Assembly: GCF_900142235.1 (NCBI RefSeq)
Contig: NZ_FRAE01000007.1
Coordinates: 32,062-96,061 of the forward strand
Direction of reading: 5' to 3'
DNA from: Tepidibacter formicigenes DSM 15518
GTDB taxonomy: Bacteria; Bacillota; Clostridia; Peptostreptococcales; Peptostreptococcaceae
Length of the DNA stretch: 64,000 nt
Numbering within the stretch: position 1 is the stretch's first letter; each line of letters opens with the position of its first letter. A program made the position numbers and the translations under genes. The notes beneath the pieces are model-generated. The model worked only from the letters and a program-made list of their open reading frames with translations, had not been told where the DNA came from and ran no database searches. Positions 37,775-45,502 of the stretch are shown here, piece after piece.

Positions 37775-38521
37775 ATGGAATATAAGATTTTATCAGATAT
37801 AGGCAATTTAAGAAAACAAAATGAAGATTTTTGTGGTGGGGAAATAATATCTGATGATAATGAAGAAATAGGAATATTTATTATAGCAGACGGTATGGGT
37901 GGACATAAAAAAGGAGAGGTAGCTAGTAAACTAGCAGTAGAAAATACATTATATTTTTTAAGAAAAAATTTGATAAAATGTAATTATGAAGATGAAAATG
38001 AAATTACATCTATATTAAAGCAGTCTTATAATTATGCAAATACTATAGTATATAGAACTTCCCTTTATGAGAAAGAACATGAAGGAATGGGAACTACATT
38101 AACAACAGCATTAGTTTATAATGATAATTTGTATGTTGCAAATATTGGAGATAGCAGGTGTTATCTATTTAGAAATGGAAGATTAGAAAAAATAACAAAT
38201 GATAATTCTTTAATTCAAGAATTAATTGATAAAGGAGCTATAACAGAAGATGAGGCTTTAACTCACCCACAAAGAAATGTAATTACAAGAGCTATAGGAA
38301 CAGATGAATATATAAAAATAGATTTTTATAAAGAAAATGTTACAAAAAATGATAAAATATTATTAACTACGGATGGACTTACAAACAGTGTTCCAATAGA
38401 AGATATGGAAAAAGTATTAAATAGTACTATAGATTTAGATTCATGCTGCACTAAATTAATTTCTCTAGCGAAAGACAAAGGTGGCCATGACAATATATCT
38501 GTTATATGTATATCAATCTAA
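37775..38521 (+). CDS. prpC: PP2C-type serine/threonine phosphatase
   Basis: Removes phosphate from targets of the adjacent kinase PrkC. 248 residues with the PP2C motifs in order: RKQNEDF, IADGMGGHKKGEVAS (metal Asp), GMGTTLTTAL, NIGDSRCYLF, HPQRNVITRAIG, LLTTDGLTN and GGHDNISVI. No membrane segment, so cytosolic. The ribosome site is GGGGTGA. It lies 19 bases before prkC, the canonical phosphatase-kinase pair. Confidence 0.95.
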   Translation: MEYKILSDIGNLRKQNEDFCGGEIISDDNEEIGIFIIADGMGGHKKGEVASKLAVENTLYFLRKNLIKCNYEDENEITSILKQSYNYANTIVYRTSLYEKEHEGMGTTLTTALVYNDNLYVANIGDSRCYLFRNGRLEKITNDNSLIQELIDKGAITEDEALTHPQRNVITRAIGTDEYIKIDFYKENVTKNDKILLTTDGLTNSVPIEDMEKVLNSTIDLDSCCTKLISLAKDKGGHDNISVICISI

Positions 38522-38540
38522 TTAGAGAGTGGTGATAAAC

Positions 38541-40463
38541 TTGGTAGGAAATGTACTTGGTAATAGGTATGAGATACTAGAGAAAATAGGAGATGGAGGA
38601 ATGGCCTTTGTGTATAAGGCTAAATGTAGAATTTTAAATAGAACTGTAGCTTTAAAGGTATTAAGACCCGAATTTGTTGATGATGAAGAATTTGTTTTGA
38701 AATTTAAAAATGAAGCTTTAGCATCAGCAAGTCTTGCACATCCTAACATTGTAAATATATATGATGTAGGACAAGAAGATAGAACTCATTATATAGTAAT
38801 GGAATATATTGATGGATTAAATTTAAAGGATTTAATAAAAAAAGAAGGACCACTTGATCCTTTTTATGCTCTTAATATAACTAAGCAAATAGCCATGGCT
38901 TTAAGCCAAGCTCATAAAAATGGTATAATACATAGAGATATAAAGCCTCATAATATATTAATTTCAAAAGATGGGCTTGCAAAGGTTGCTGATTTTGGAA
39001 TAGCTAAAGCAACAACTAGTACTACTATAACAGCTATGGGAAGTGTTATAGGTTCTGTTCATTATTTTTCTCCTGAACAAGCAAGAGGAGGATATGTTGA
39101 TAAAAGCTCTGATTTATATTCTTTAGGTATAGTACTTTATGAAATGCTTACTGGAAAAGTTCCATTTAAAGGTGATACTCCTGTAAATATAGCATTAAAA
39201 CATATAAATGAAGAAATAATTTTTTCGCAAGAATTTGAAGGTAAGATATCTAAAGAAATAAAAATGTTGGTTTGTAAATTAACTCAAAAAAATCAAATTA
39301 ACAGATATCAAAATGCTGAAGAATTAATTAGAGATATAGAGTACATAGAAAATGATATTGAGCCTGACTTTGAAGAAGATTATGAATATTATGCTACTCA
39401 AAAGCTGGATACATTAAATGAAGAAATAAAAAAGCAAATATCTAAAGATTACAAAGAAGAAGGTGCTAAAGTAGATATGAGAAATAAAAAGAAAAAAAGC
39501 AATAAAAGAATATTAACCATTTTAGCTGTTTTTGTTGCATTAATTTTATCTTTAGGTTTAACTTTTGCAGCGTATATGGTAAAAGATTTATTTATTACAA
39601 AACAATATGAAATGCCAAACTTAGAAAATTCAACAATAGATGAAGCAAGAAAAAGATTAGAAACTATAGGAGTTAAAGTTCAGATAAGAAGAGAATTATA
39701 TGATGATTCAGTTGAAAAAGATCATATAATAACTCAAATTCCTAAAGAGGGAAGTAAAATAAAAAAGGGACAAGTTGTAAAGGTTGATGTTAGTAAAGGT
39801 GGAGAACCAGTTGTTGTTCCTAATTTAGTAAGAGAAAATTTAGAAGAAGCAGATAATATTTTAGAAAAGAATAATCTTAAAGAAGGAATTATAGAGTATG
39901 AATTTAGTTCTTTACCAGAAGGAACTGTAATAAGTCAAAAGCCAAAAGCTTTTACGGAAGTAGAAGAAGGTACAGGAATAGATCTTGTAGTAAGTAAAGG
40001 TGAAGAAGTAAAATTAATAAAGGTTCCAAATCTAATTGGAAAAACTATAGAAGATGCTAGAACTGATTTGGTAGGATTTACAATAGGAAGTATAAGTTAT
40101 AAAGAAGATAAAACAAAAAAAGAAGGAGTAATATTAGAGCAGAGTTTAAGGGCAGGTCAGCATGTAGAAGAAGGAACAAAGATAGATTTAACTGTTAATG
40201 AATATAAAGAAGAGCCAGAAGAAGAATCTCCAAAAGTGGTTAAAAAACAGATTTCAATTGCTTTACCTGAAGATGAAGAAATTGTAAATGTGTTAGTTAA
40301 AGAAATAGGAAATAATTCATCAAAAACAATATATAATAAAGAAATTAATATAAAAGAAAAAGGAAATATTGTTTCAGTTCCGATAGAAGGGACAGGTGAA
40401 AAAGAATATGAGATATATGTAGATGATGCTTTATATGGAACAACTTCAGTAGATTTTGAATAA
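38541..40463 (+). CDS. prkC: PASTA-domain serine/threonine kinase PrkC
   Basis: A membrane kinase that senses peptidoglycan fragments; in Bacillus it triggers spore germination. About 640 residues: an N-terminal kinase domain (GDGGMAFVYKA loop, HRDIKPHNIL catalytic loop, DFGIAKA), a basic juxtamembrane stretch, one membrane helix near residue 330, then three extracellular PASTA domains (about 350-550) and a variable C-terminal beta domain. TTG at 38541 follows GAGTGGTGAT; the in-frame GTG at 38529 lies in that site, and the TTG gives the typical LGNRYEILEKIG opening. Confidence 0.96.
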   Translation: MVGNVLGNRYEILEKIGDGGMAFVYKAKCRILNRTVALKVLRPEFVDDEEFVLKFKNEALASASLAHPNIVNIYDVGQEDRTHYIVMEYIDGLNLKDLIKKEGPLDPFYALNITKQIAMALSQAHKNGIIHRDIKPHNILISKDGLAKVADFGIAKATTSTTITAMGSVIGSVHYFSPEQARGGYVDKSSDLYSLGIVLYEMLTGKVPFKGDTPVNIALKHINEEIIFSQEFEGKISKEIKMLVCKLTQKNQINRYQNAEELIRDIEYIENDIEPDFEEDYEYYATQKLDTLNEEIKKQISKDYKEEGAKVDMRNKKKKSNKRILTILAVFVALILSLGLTFAAYMVKDLFITKQYEMPNLENSTIDEARKRLETIGVKVQIRRELYDDSVEKDHIITQIPKEGSKIKKGQVVKVDVSKGGEPVVVPNLVRENLEEADNILEKNNLKEGIIEYEFSSLPEGTVISQKPKAFTEVEEGTGIDLVVSKGEEVKLIKVPNLIGKTIEDARTDLVGFTIGSISYKEDKTKKEGVILEQSLRAGQHVEEGTKIDLTVNEYKEEPEEESPKVVKKQISIALPEDEEIVNVLVKEIGNNSSKTIYNKEINIKEKGNIVSVPIEGTGEKEYEIYVDDALYGTTSVDFE

Positions 40464-40474
40464 AGGAGGGAAAT

Positions 40475-41359
40475 ATGCTAAAAGGAAGAATACTAAAAGG
40501 TATAGGTGGTTTTTATTATGTAGATACAGATGAAGGAATTTTTGAATGTAAAGCAAGAGGAATATTTAGAAAAAAGCGAATAACTCCATTAGTAGGTGAT
40601 TTGGTAAGAATAAATATTATAAAGGAAGATGAGAAAAAGGGTGTTATAGAAAAAATTGAAAAAAGAAGCAGTGAATTAATAAGACCACCTATAGCTAATA
40701 TAACTAAAGCTATAATAGTATTTTCCATTAAAAACCCAAATCCACATCTTTCACTTCTTGATAGATTCATAGTTTTGGCAGAAAAAGAGGGACTTGAAAT
40801 CGTAATTGCTATTAGCAAAATAGATTTAGATGAAGATAATGATTTTGAAAAAATAAAATGTATATATGAAAAAGCAGGATATAAAGTAATACCTATAAGT
40901 ATAAAAAAAGATATAAATATAGAAAAAATAAAAGAAGAATTAAATGATAATACAGTAGTTTTTGCAGGACCTTCAGGGGTTGGAAAATCAAGTCTTCTAA
41001 ATTCAATTGATTCAAACTTGAAATTAGAAACTGGAAGTGTTAGTGAAAAAATAAAAAGAGGAAAGCATACAACAAGACATGCAGAACTTTTAAAATTAGA
41101 TTTTGGAGGAATGGTTGCAGATACTCCTGGTTTTAGTTCACTAAATTTAGATGATATAGAAGAACAGGAATTAAAAGATTATTTTATAGAATTTGAGAAT
41201 TACTCTAATGATTGTAAATTCTATAGAAATTGCTTACATGAGAATGAACCAAATTGTGGTGTAAAAGATGCACTTGAAAAAGATAAAATATCAAAAGAAA
41301 GATATAAAAGCTATTTACAACTACTTAAGGAAATAAGAAAAAATAATAGGAGGTATTAG
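40475..41359 (+). CDS. rsgA: ribosome small subunit-dependent GTPase RsgA
   Basis: A late 30S maturation factor. 294 residues: an N-terminal OB fold, a circularly permuted GTPase domain (SKIDLDEDND as G4, GPSGVGKSSLLN as G1, then DTPGFSS as G3) and a C-terminal zinc domain (C-H-C pattern in CKFYRNCLHENEPNC). Follows prkC by 11 bases and is followed by rpe after 2 bases, the conserved Firmicute order. Confidence 0.96.
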   Translation: MLKGRILKGIGGFYYVDTDEGIFECKARGIFRKKRITPLVGDLVRINIIKEDEKKGVIEKIEKRSSELIRPPIANITKAIIVFSIKNPNPHLSLLDRFIVLAEKEGLEIVIAISKIDLDEDNDFEKIKCIYEKAGYKVIPISIKKDINIEKIKEELNDNTVVFAGPSGVGKSSLLNSIDSNLKLETGSVSEKIKRGKHTTRHAELLKLDFGGMVADTPGFSSLNLDDIEEQELKDYFIEFENYSNDCKFYRNCLHENEPNCGVKDALEKDKISKERYKSYLQLLKEIRKNNRRY

Positions 41360-41361
41360 TA

Positions 41362-42018
41362 ATGATAAAATTAGCTCCATCAATACTTTCAGCAGATTTT
41401 GCAAGACTTTTAGAAGATGTAAAAAAAGTAGAAGATGCAGGATGCGAATATTTACACATAGATGTAATGGATGGTCACTTTGTTCCAAATATAACATTAG
41501 GACCAGCTATAGCTAAAAGTCTTAGAAAAGATGTAAATATGGTATTTGATGTTCATTTAATGATTGAAAATCCTGATATGTATATTAAAAGCTTTGTAGA
41601 TTCAGGAGCTGATATAATAACTGTACATCAAGAAGCATGTACACATCTTCATAGAACAATACAAAATATAAAATCTTTAGGAGTAAAAGCTGCTGTTGCT
41701 TTAAATCCTGCAACTCCTATTGAAACTATAAAGCATGTTATAGATGAGCTTGATATGGTTCTTATTATGACTGTAAATCCAGGTTTTGGAGGTCAATCAT
41801 TTATAGAAAATATGATAGATAAAATAAAAGAATTAAAAAGATTAATAGATGAAAAAGGATTAAATGTAGATATACAAGTAGACGGTGGAATAAAGCCTGA
41901 TAATGTAGATAAAGTAGTAAAGGCAGGAGCAAATATTATAGTTGCAGGTTCAGCAATATTTAATAGTGAAGATATACTAAATACAGTTAAAAAATTTAGG
42001 GAAAATGCTGCTATTTAG
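41362..42018 (+). CDS. rpe: ribulose-phosphate 3-epimerase
   Basis: Interconverts ribulose-5-phosphate and xylulose-5-phosphate in the pentose phosphate pathway. A TIM barrel of 218 residues with APSILSADFARL, the metal-binding HIDVMDGHFVPN and FDVHLMI motifs, MTVNPGFGGQSFI and QVDGGIKPDN. AGGAGG ribosome site. Confidence 0.97.
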   Translation: MIKLAPSILSADFARLLEDVKKVEDAGCEYLHIDVMDGHFVPNITLGPAIAKSLRKDVNMVFDVHLMIENPDMYIKSFVDSGADIITVHQEACTHLHRTIQNIKSLGVKAAVALNPATPIETIKHVIDELDMVLIMTVNPGFGGQSFIENMIDKIKELKRLIDEKGLNVDIQVDGGIKPDNVDKVVKAGANIIVAGSAIFNSEDILNTVKKFRENAAI

Positions 42019-42029
42019 GAAGTGATATA

Positions 42030-42665
42030 TTGAAAGTAGCTATAATAGCCAATGGAGAGATTAAAGATTATAATTTTCACAAAGACATAATAAAAAAGTT
42101 TGATTATGTAATATGTGCAGACGGAGCATCTAATCATGCGTATAAAATGAAAATAACTCCTAATATAATACTAGGAGACTTGGATTCTATAAATAAGGAA
42201 GTTAAAAGTTATTTTATGAATAAAAATATAAAGTTTAATACATTTCCTTCAAAAAAAGATAAAACAGATACAGAAATATGTATAGATTATGCAATAAATT
42301 TAGGAGCAAGAGAAATAGTTTTATTAGGAGTAATTGGAAGTAGAATGGATCATTCTTTAGCTAATATAAATATTTTATATTATTTACTAAGACAAGGGAT
42401 AAAGGCAAGTATAATAAATGAAAATAATGAAATATATATAACAGATAGTGAAATAGAAATTACAGGCAAACAGGGAGATATAGTATCTATTATTCCTTTA
42501 TATAATGATGTAGTAGGAGTTACTTTAAAAGGTCTGGAATACCCTTTAAACAATTTTAATTTAAGCTTTGGAAGTTCTAGAGGGGTATCAAATGTAATGA
42601 TGAGTGATAGATGCAAAATAAGCTTAAAAAAAGGATGTTTATTAGTAATAAAAGCTAAAGATTAA
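42030..42665 (+). CDS. thiN: thiamine pyrophosphokinase
   Basis: Converts thiamine to thiamine pyrophosphate, the cofactor of transketolase, which works next to Rpe. 211 residues with the motifs VICADGASNHAYKM, ILGDLDSI, FPSKKDKTDTEICIDYA and GSRMDHSLANI. TTG start with a GGAAGTGAT site. The last gene of the operon; a long terminator follows. Confidence 0.95.
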   Translation: MKVAIIANGEIKDYNFHKDIIKKFDYVICADGASNHAYKMKITPNIILGDLDSINKEVKSYFMNKNIKFNTFPSKKDKTDTEICIDYAINLGAREIVLLGVIGSRMDHSLANINILYYLLRQGIKASIINENNEIYITDSEIEITGKQGDIVSIIPLYNDVVGVTLKGLEYPLNNFNLSFGSSRGVSNVMMSDRCKISLKKGCLLVIKAKD

Positions 42666-42670
42666 ATAGT

Positions 42671-42728
42671 TTAAAGTCTTATGTTATTTTTATTAATTGT
42701 TTTAAATAAAAATAATATAAGACTTTTT
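42671..42728 (+). terminator. intrinsic terminator after thiN
   Basis: AAAGTCTTAT and ATAAGACTTT, extended inward by TTATTTTTATT / AATAAAAATAA with one bulged G, then seven T residues. Confidence 0.8.
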
Positions 42729-42789
42729 TTGTATCATTTCTAATTTTTTTGAATACATTAAATATATGAAGAATATTGGGGTGAAGCCT

Positions 42790-42936
42790 ATGAGAAGGTG
42801 TACAAAACATTTAATAGGACTGATTTGTATAGCTATAGGGATTAGTATTATAATTTCAATCGTTTTACCTAGTTGGTTGTGGATGACTTGTTTTGCAACT
42901 GTCCTTATTATAGTAGGTTGCATTTGTTTTAAATAG
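42790..42936 (+). CDS. 48-residue membrane protein preceding spoVM
   Basis: A short reading frame with ATG at 42790 behind TTGGGGTGA at the right distance (an in-frame GTG at 42781 overlaps that site). The protein starts MRRCTKHLIG and then holds two hydrophobic segments separated by a short PSWLW turn, so it is probably a two-pass membrane protein. It ends 10 bases before spoVM, in the same transcription unit downstream of the thiN terminator. Family not recognised. Co-expression with spoVM suggests, but does not show, a sporulation role. Confidence 0.6.
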   Translation: MRRCTKHLIGLICIAIGISIIISIVLPSWLWMTCFATVLIIVGCICFK

Positions 42937-42946
42937 GGGGGATAAT

Positions 42947-43018
42947 ATGAAAATAGTAGCTATTAAATTACCGAAATTTTTATCTGCAATAATAAAAGTT
43001 TTTATAAGGAAAAAATAG
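42947..43018 (+). CDS. spoVM: stage V sporulation protein M (SpoVM)
   Basis: A 23-residue amphipathic helix peptide, starting MKIVAIKLPKFLSAIIKVF. SpoVM recognises the convex forespore membrane and anchors SpoIVA (5391) there; it also affects FtsH. The diagnostic IKLPKFL core with the conserved Pro is present and the C-terminus is basic. The Bacillus peptide is 26 residues, so the size fits. A GGGGGG ribosome site precedes it. It lies just upstream of rpmB, as in many Firmicutes. Too short for ordinary gene finders. Confidence 0.9.
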   Translation: MKIVAIKLPKFLSAIIKVFIRKK

Positions 43019-43030
43019 AGGAAAATGAAA

Positions 43031-43058
43031 AAGCCTACTTATTTAAATAAGTAGGCTT
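43031..43058. terminator. bidirectional terminator between spoVM and rpmB
   Basis: A perfect 28-base palindrome, each arm AAGCCTACTTATTT. On the minus strand it is followed by five T residues, so it chiefly serves rpmB. Confidence 0.75.
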
Positions 43059-43072
43059 GTGTATGTCAAAAA

Positions 43073-43264
43073 TTAGATAGCTCTTTCTACGTTTCCAGAA
43101 CGTAAACATCTTGTACATACGTTTAATCTCTTTGGAGTACCATCAACTATAGCTTTAACTTTTCTTAAGTTAGGAGCCCAAGTTCTTTTATTATGACGGT
43201 TTGAGTGACTGACTGTATTACCTGAAACTTTGCCTTTTCCGCAAACAGCACAAACTCTTGCCAT
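43073..43264 (-). CDS. rpmB: 50S ribosomal protein L28
   Basis: A 63-residue ribosomal protein with the opening MARVCAVCGKGKVSGNTVSH and the CxxC pairs CAVC and CTRC, so this is the zinc-binding (C+) form. The ATG at 43264 has an AAGGAGGTG site; a longer in-frame start at 43282 would begin before that site. It is transcribed divergently from the asp23-like gene, its usual arrangement next to spoVM and yloU-yloV. Confidence 0.97.
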   Translation of the reverse strand: MARVCAVCGKGKVSGNTVSHSNRHNKRTWAPNLRKVKAIVDGTPKRLNVCTRCLRSGNVERAI

Positions 43265-43312
43265 GATTAACACCTCCTTCAAACCTTTATCAATGTCACT
43301 AAAAACATAATT

Positions 43313-43341
43313 ATATTATCATATTACTTTTACTTTTGCAA
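43313..43341 (-). promoter_or_regulatory. promoter of rpmB
   Basis: On the minus strand TTGCAA and TAATAT are separated by 17 bases, about 50 bases upstream of the rpmB start. Confidence 0.55.
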
Positions 43342-43421
43342 GGGAAATGTTATATTTGTATTGAATAAATTATATATATAATATAGAATTATACTATATC
43401 TTATTTTTGGGGGGTAAAAAA

Positions 43422-43778
43422 ATGGCTGGAACAATCGTAAATAAATATGGTAATATCCATATTAATAAAGAAGTTATAGCAAAAATAGCATCTCAAGCTG
43501 CAGTAGAATGTTATGGATTAGTTGGATTTAGTTACAAATCTAAAGTTGATGGATTAGTTGAACTCTTAAAAAAAGAAAACATGAGTAATGGGGTAAAGGT
43601 TGAAATAGAAAATGATAATGTTTATATAGAATTATTTGTTATTATACAGTATGGTACAAAAATATCAGTTGTTGCTGATAATATAATAAACAGAGTAAAA
43701 TACACTATTGAAAAAATGACTTCTCTTAAAGTAAGAAAAATAGATATAAATGTACAAGGAGTCAGAGTTAATAAATAG
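43422..43778 (+). CDS. Asp23/Gls24 family protein (YloU-like)
   Basis: A 118-residue protein opening MAGTIVNKYGNIHINKEVIAKIAS, with the Gls24/Asp23 alpha-beta core (CYGLVGFSYK ... VYIELFVIIQYGTKISVVADNI). In staphylococci Asp23 is membrane-associated and linked to envelope stress. The neighbour is yloV, as in Bacillus. The ATG at 43422 follows GGGGGG; an in-frame TTG at 43407 lies upstream of this site and is rejected. Confidence 0.92.
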   Translation: MAGTIVNKYGNIHINKEVIAKIASQAAVECYGLVGFSYKSKVDGLVELLKKENMSNGVKVEIENDNVYIELFVIIQYGTKISVVADNIINRVKYTIEKMTSLKVRKIDINVQGVRVNK

Positions 43779-43793
43779 TAAGGAGGAAAAAAA

Positions 43794-45419
43794 TTGAAAA
43801 TAGAATATGTAGACGGGAAGCTCTTGAAGGACATGCTTATATCTGGAGCAAATAACTTAGAAAATCATAAAGGACTTGTAGATAAATTAAATGTATTTCC
43901 TGTACCCGATGGAGATACAGGAACAAATATGTCTTTAACGTTAGCTTCGGCTGTAAGAGAAATTTTGAAATCTTCAAGTGATAATATAAAGGATATTGGA
44001 AAAGCAGCATCTAAAGGATCTTTAATGGGTGCTAGAGGTAACTCAGGAGTTATATTATCACAGCTTTTAAGAGGTTTTTCAAAATCTATAGAAGGTAAAG
44101 ATAAATTAAACACAATAGATTTGGCAAATGCTTTAAAAGAAGGATCGGATACTGCTTATAGAGCTGTAATAAAACCGATAGAAGGAACTATACTTACAGT
44201 AGCCAGAGAAACTAGTGAGTATGCAGTAAAAATAGCTAAAAAAGAAAAAGATATAAAAAGATTTTTTGAAAAATTAATTGATAAAGCTAATAAATCATTA
44301 GATAAAACTCCAGAACTATTAAAAGCATTAAAAGAAGCAGGTGTTGTGGATTCAGGTGGAAAAGGATTAGTAGTTATATATGAAGGTGCCTATAGAGCTT
44401 TAATAGGAGAGTCTATTAAAAAGGACAATTATGCTTTAGATAAAGAATTTAATAAAGAAGCTAATATATCTACAGAGAATATTAAATTTGCATATTGTAC
44501 AGAATTTATATTAGAAAGTAATAAAATAACTTCTGATAAAATGAAAGAAATTGTAGAAAAATATGGAGACAGTTTAGTTGTAGTTGGAGATGATTCTCTA
44601 ATTAAAATACATATACATACAAACAATCCAGGATTAGTTTTAGAAGAAGCTATAAAATATGGACAGTTAAATAAAATAAAAATAGACAATATGAAAGTTC
44701 AGCATGAAAATAGATTAATAGAAGAATATAATGAAAAGGTTGAAGAAGAAAGTAAAGAAATGAAAAAATATGGATTTATAGCTACTGCCATGGGAAAAGG
44801 ACTTGCTTCAATATTTAAGGATTTTGGAGTTGATTATGTAATAGAAGGTGGACAAACTATGAATCCAAGTACAGAGGATTTTATAGAAGGAATAAACAAT
44901 ATAAATGCAGAAAATATTATAATACTTCCAAATAACAGTAACGTAATAATGGCTGCAAATCAAGCAAAAGAAATTTCGAATAAGAATATAATTGTAATTC
45001 CTTGTAAAACAACACCTCAAGGATTTTCTGCACTTTTAGCTTTTAATCCAGAAGCTGACTATGTTTCAAATGAAAGAGCAATGAAATATGCATTAAGTAA
45101 TGTTAAAACAGGACAAGTAACATTTGCTGTAAGAGATACAAATATAAATGGAGTAGATATAAAAGAAGGAGATATAATAGGTATAGGTGAGGGAGAAATA
45201 AAAAAATCTGGAAAAGATAAGAAAGAAGTTACATTATCTTTAATAGAAGAATTAGTTGATGAAGATAGTGAAATTATAACTCTATTTTATGGAGAAGAAA
45301 TAGATGAAGAATCTGCAAATGAGATAAAAGACATTATAGAAGAAAAATATGATTATTTAGATGTAGAACTTTATTATGGAGGTCAGCCTCTATACTATTA
45401 TATTGTTTCTGTAGAGTAA
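43794..45419 (+). CDS. DAK2/YloV family protein (FakA-like)
   Basis: A 541-residue protein. The N-terminal DAK2 (DhaL-like) nucleotide-binding domain has FPVPDGDTGTNMSLTL, GARGNSGVILSQLLRGF and DSGGKGLVVIYEG. A middle domain and a C-terminal DegV-related region follow. The closest characterised relative is FakA, the kinase subunit that phosphorylates FakB-bound fatty acids. No fakB (DegV) gene is adjacent. TTG start after AAGGAGG. It is a distant relative of the true DhaL at 63065. Confidence 0.9.
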   Translation: MKIEYVDGKLLKDMLISGANNLENHKGLVDKLNVFPVPDGDTGTNMSLTLASAVREILKSSSDNIKDIGKAASKGSLMGARGNSGVILSQLLRGFSKSIEGKDKLNTIDLANALKEGSDTAYRAVIKPIEGTILTVARETSEYAVKIAKKEKDIKRFFEKLIDKANKSLDKTPELLKALKEAGVVDSGGKGLVVIYEGAYRALIGESIKKDNYALDKEFNKEANISTENIKFAYCTEFILESNKITSDKMKEIVEKYGDSLVVVGDDSLIKIHIHTNNPGLVLEEAIKYGQLNKIKIDNMKVQHENRLIEEYNEKVEEESKEMKKYGFIATAMGKGLASIFKDFGVDYVIEGGQTMNPSTEDFIEGINNINAENIIILPNNSNVIMAANQAKEISNKNIIVIPCKTTPQGFSALLAFNPEADYVSNERAMKYALSNVKTGQVTFAVRDTNINGVDIKEGDIIGIGEGEIKKSGKDKKEVTLSLIEELVDEDSEIITLFYGEEIDEESANEIKDIIEEKYDYLDVELYYGGQPLYYYIVSVE

Positions 45420-45433
45420 ATATACTTATTTAA

Positions 45434-45474
45434 AGCCCCTTATTATTTTCTAAATAATATTGGGGCTTTTTAAA
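45434..45474 (+). terminator. intrinsic terminator between yloV and recG
   Basis: AAAGCCCC and GGGGCTTT, extended by TTATTATTT / AAATAATAT, followed by T residues. Confidence 0.8.
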
Positions 45475-45502
45475 ACGTAGGCTAAGTTTAGGGTGATATT
45501 AT

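Noticed and set aside
43794..45419. YloV-like gene as a second dihydroxyacetone kinase
   Set aside because: It shares the DAK2 fold with DhaL but has the longer FakA-type architecture and the conserved asp23-yloV-recG context.
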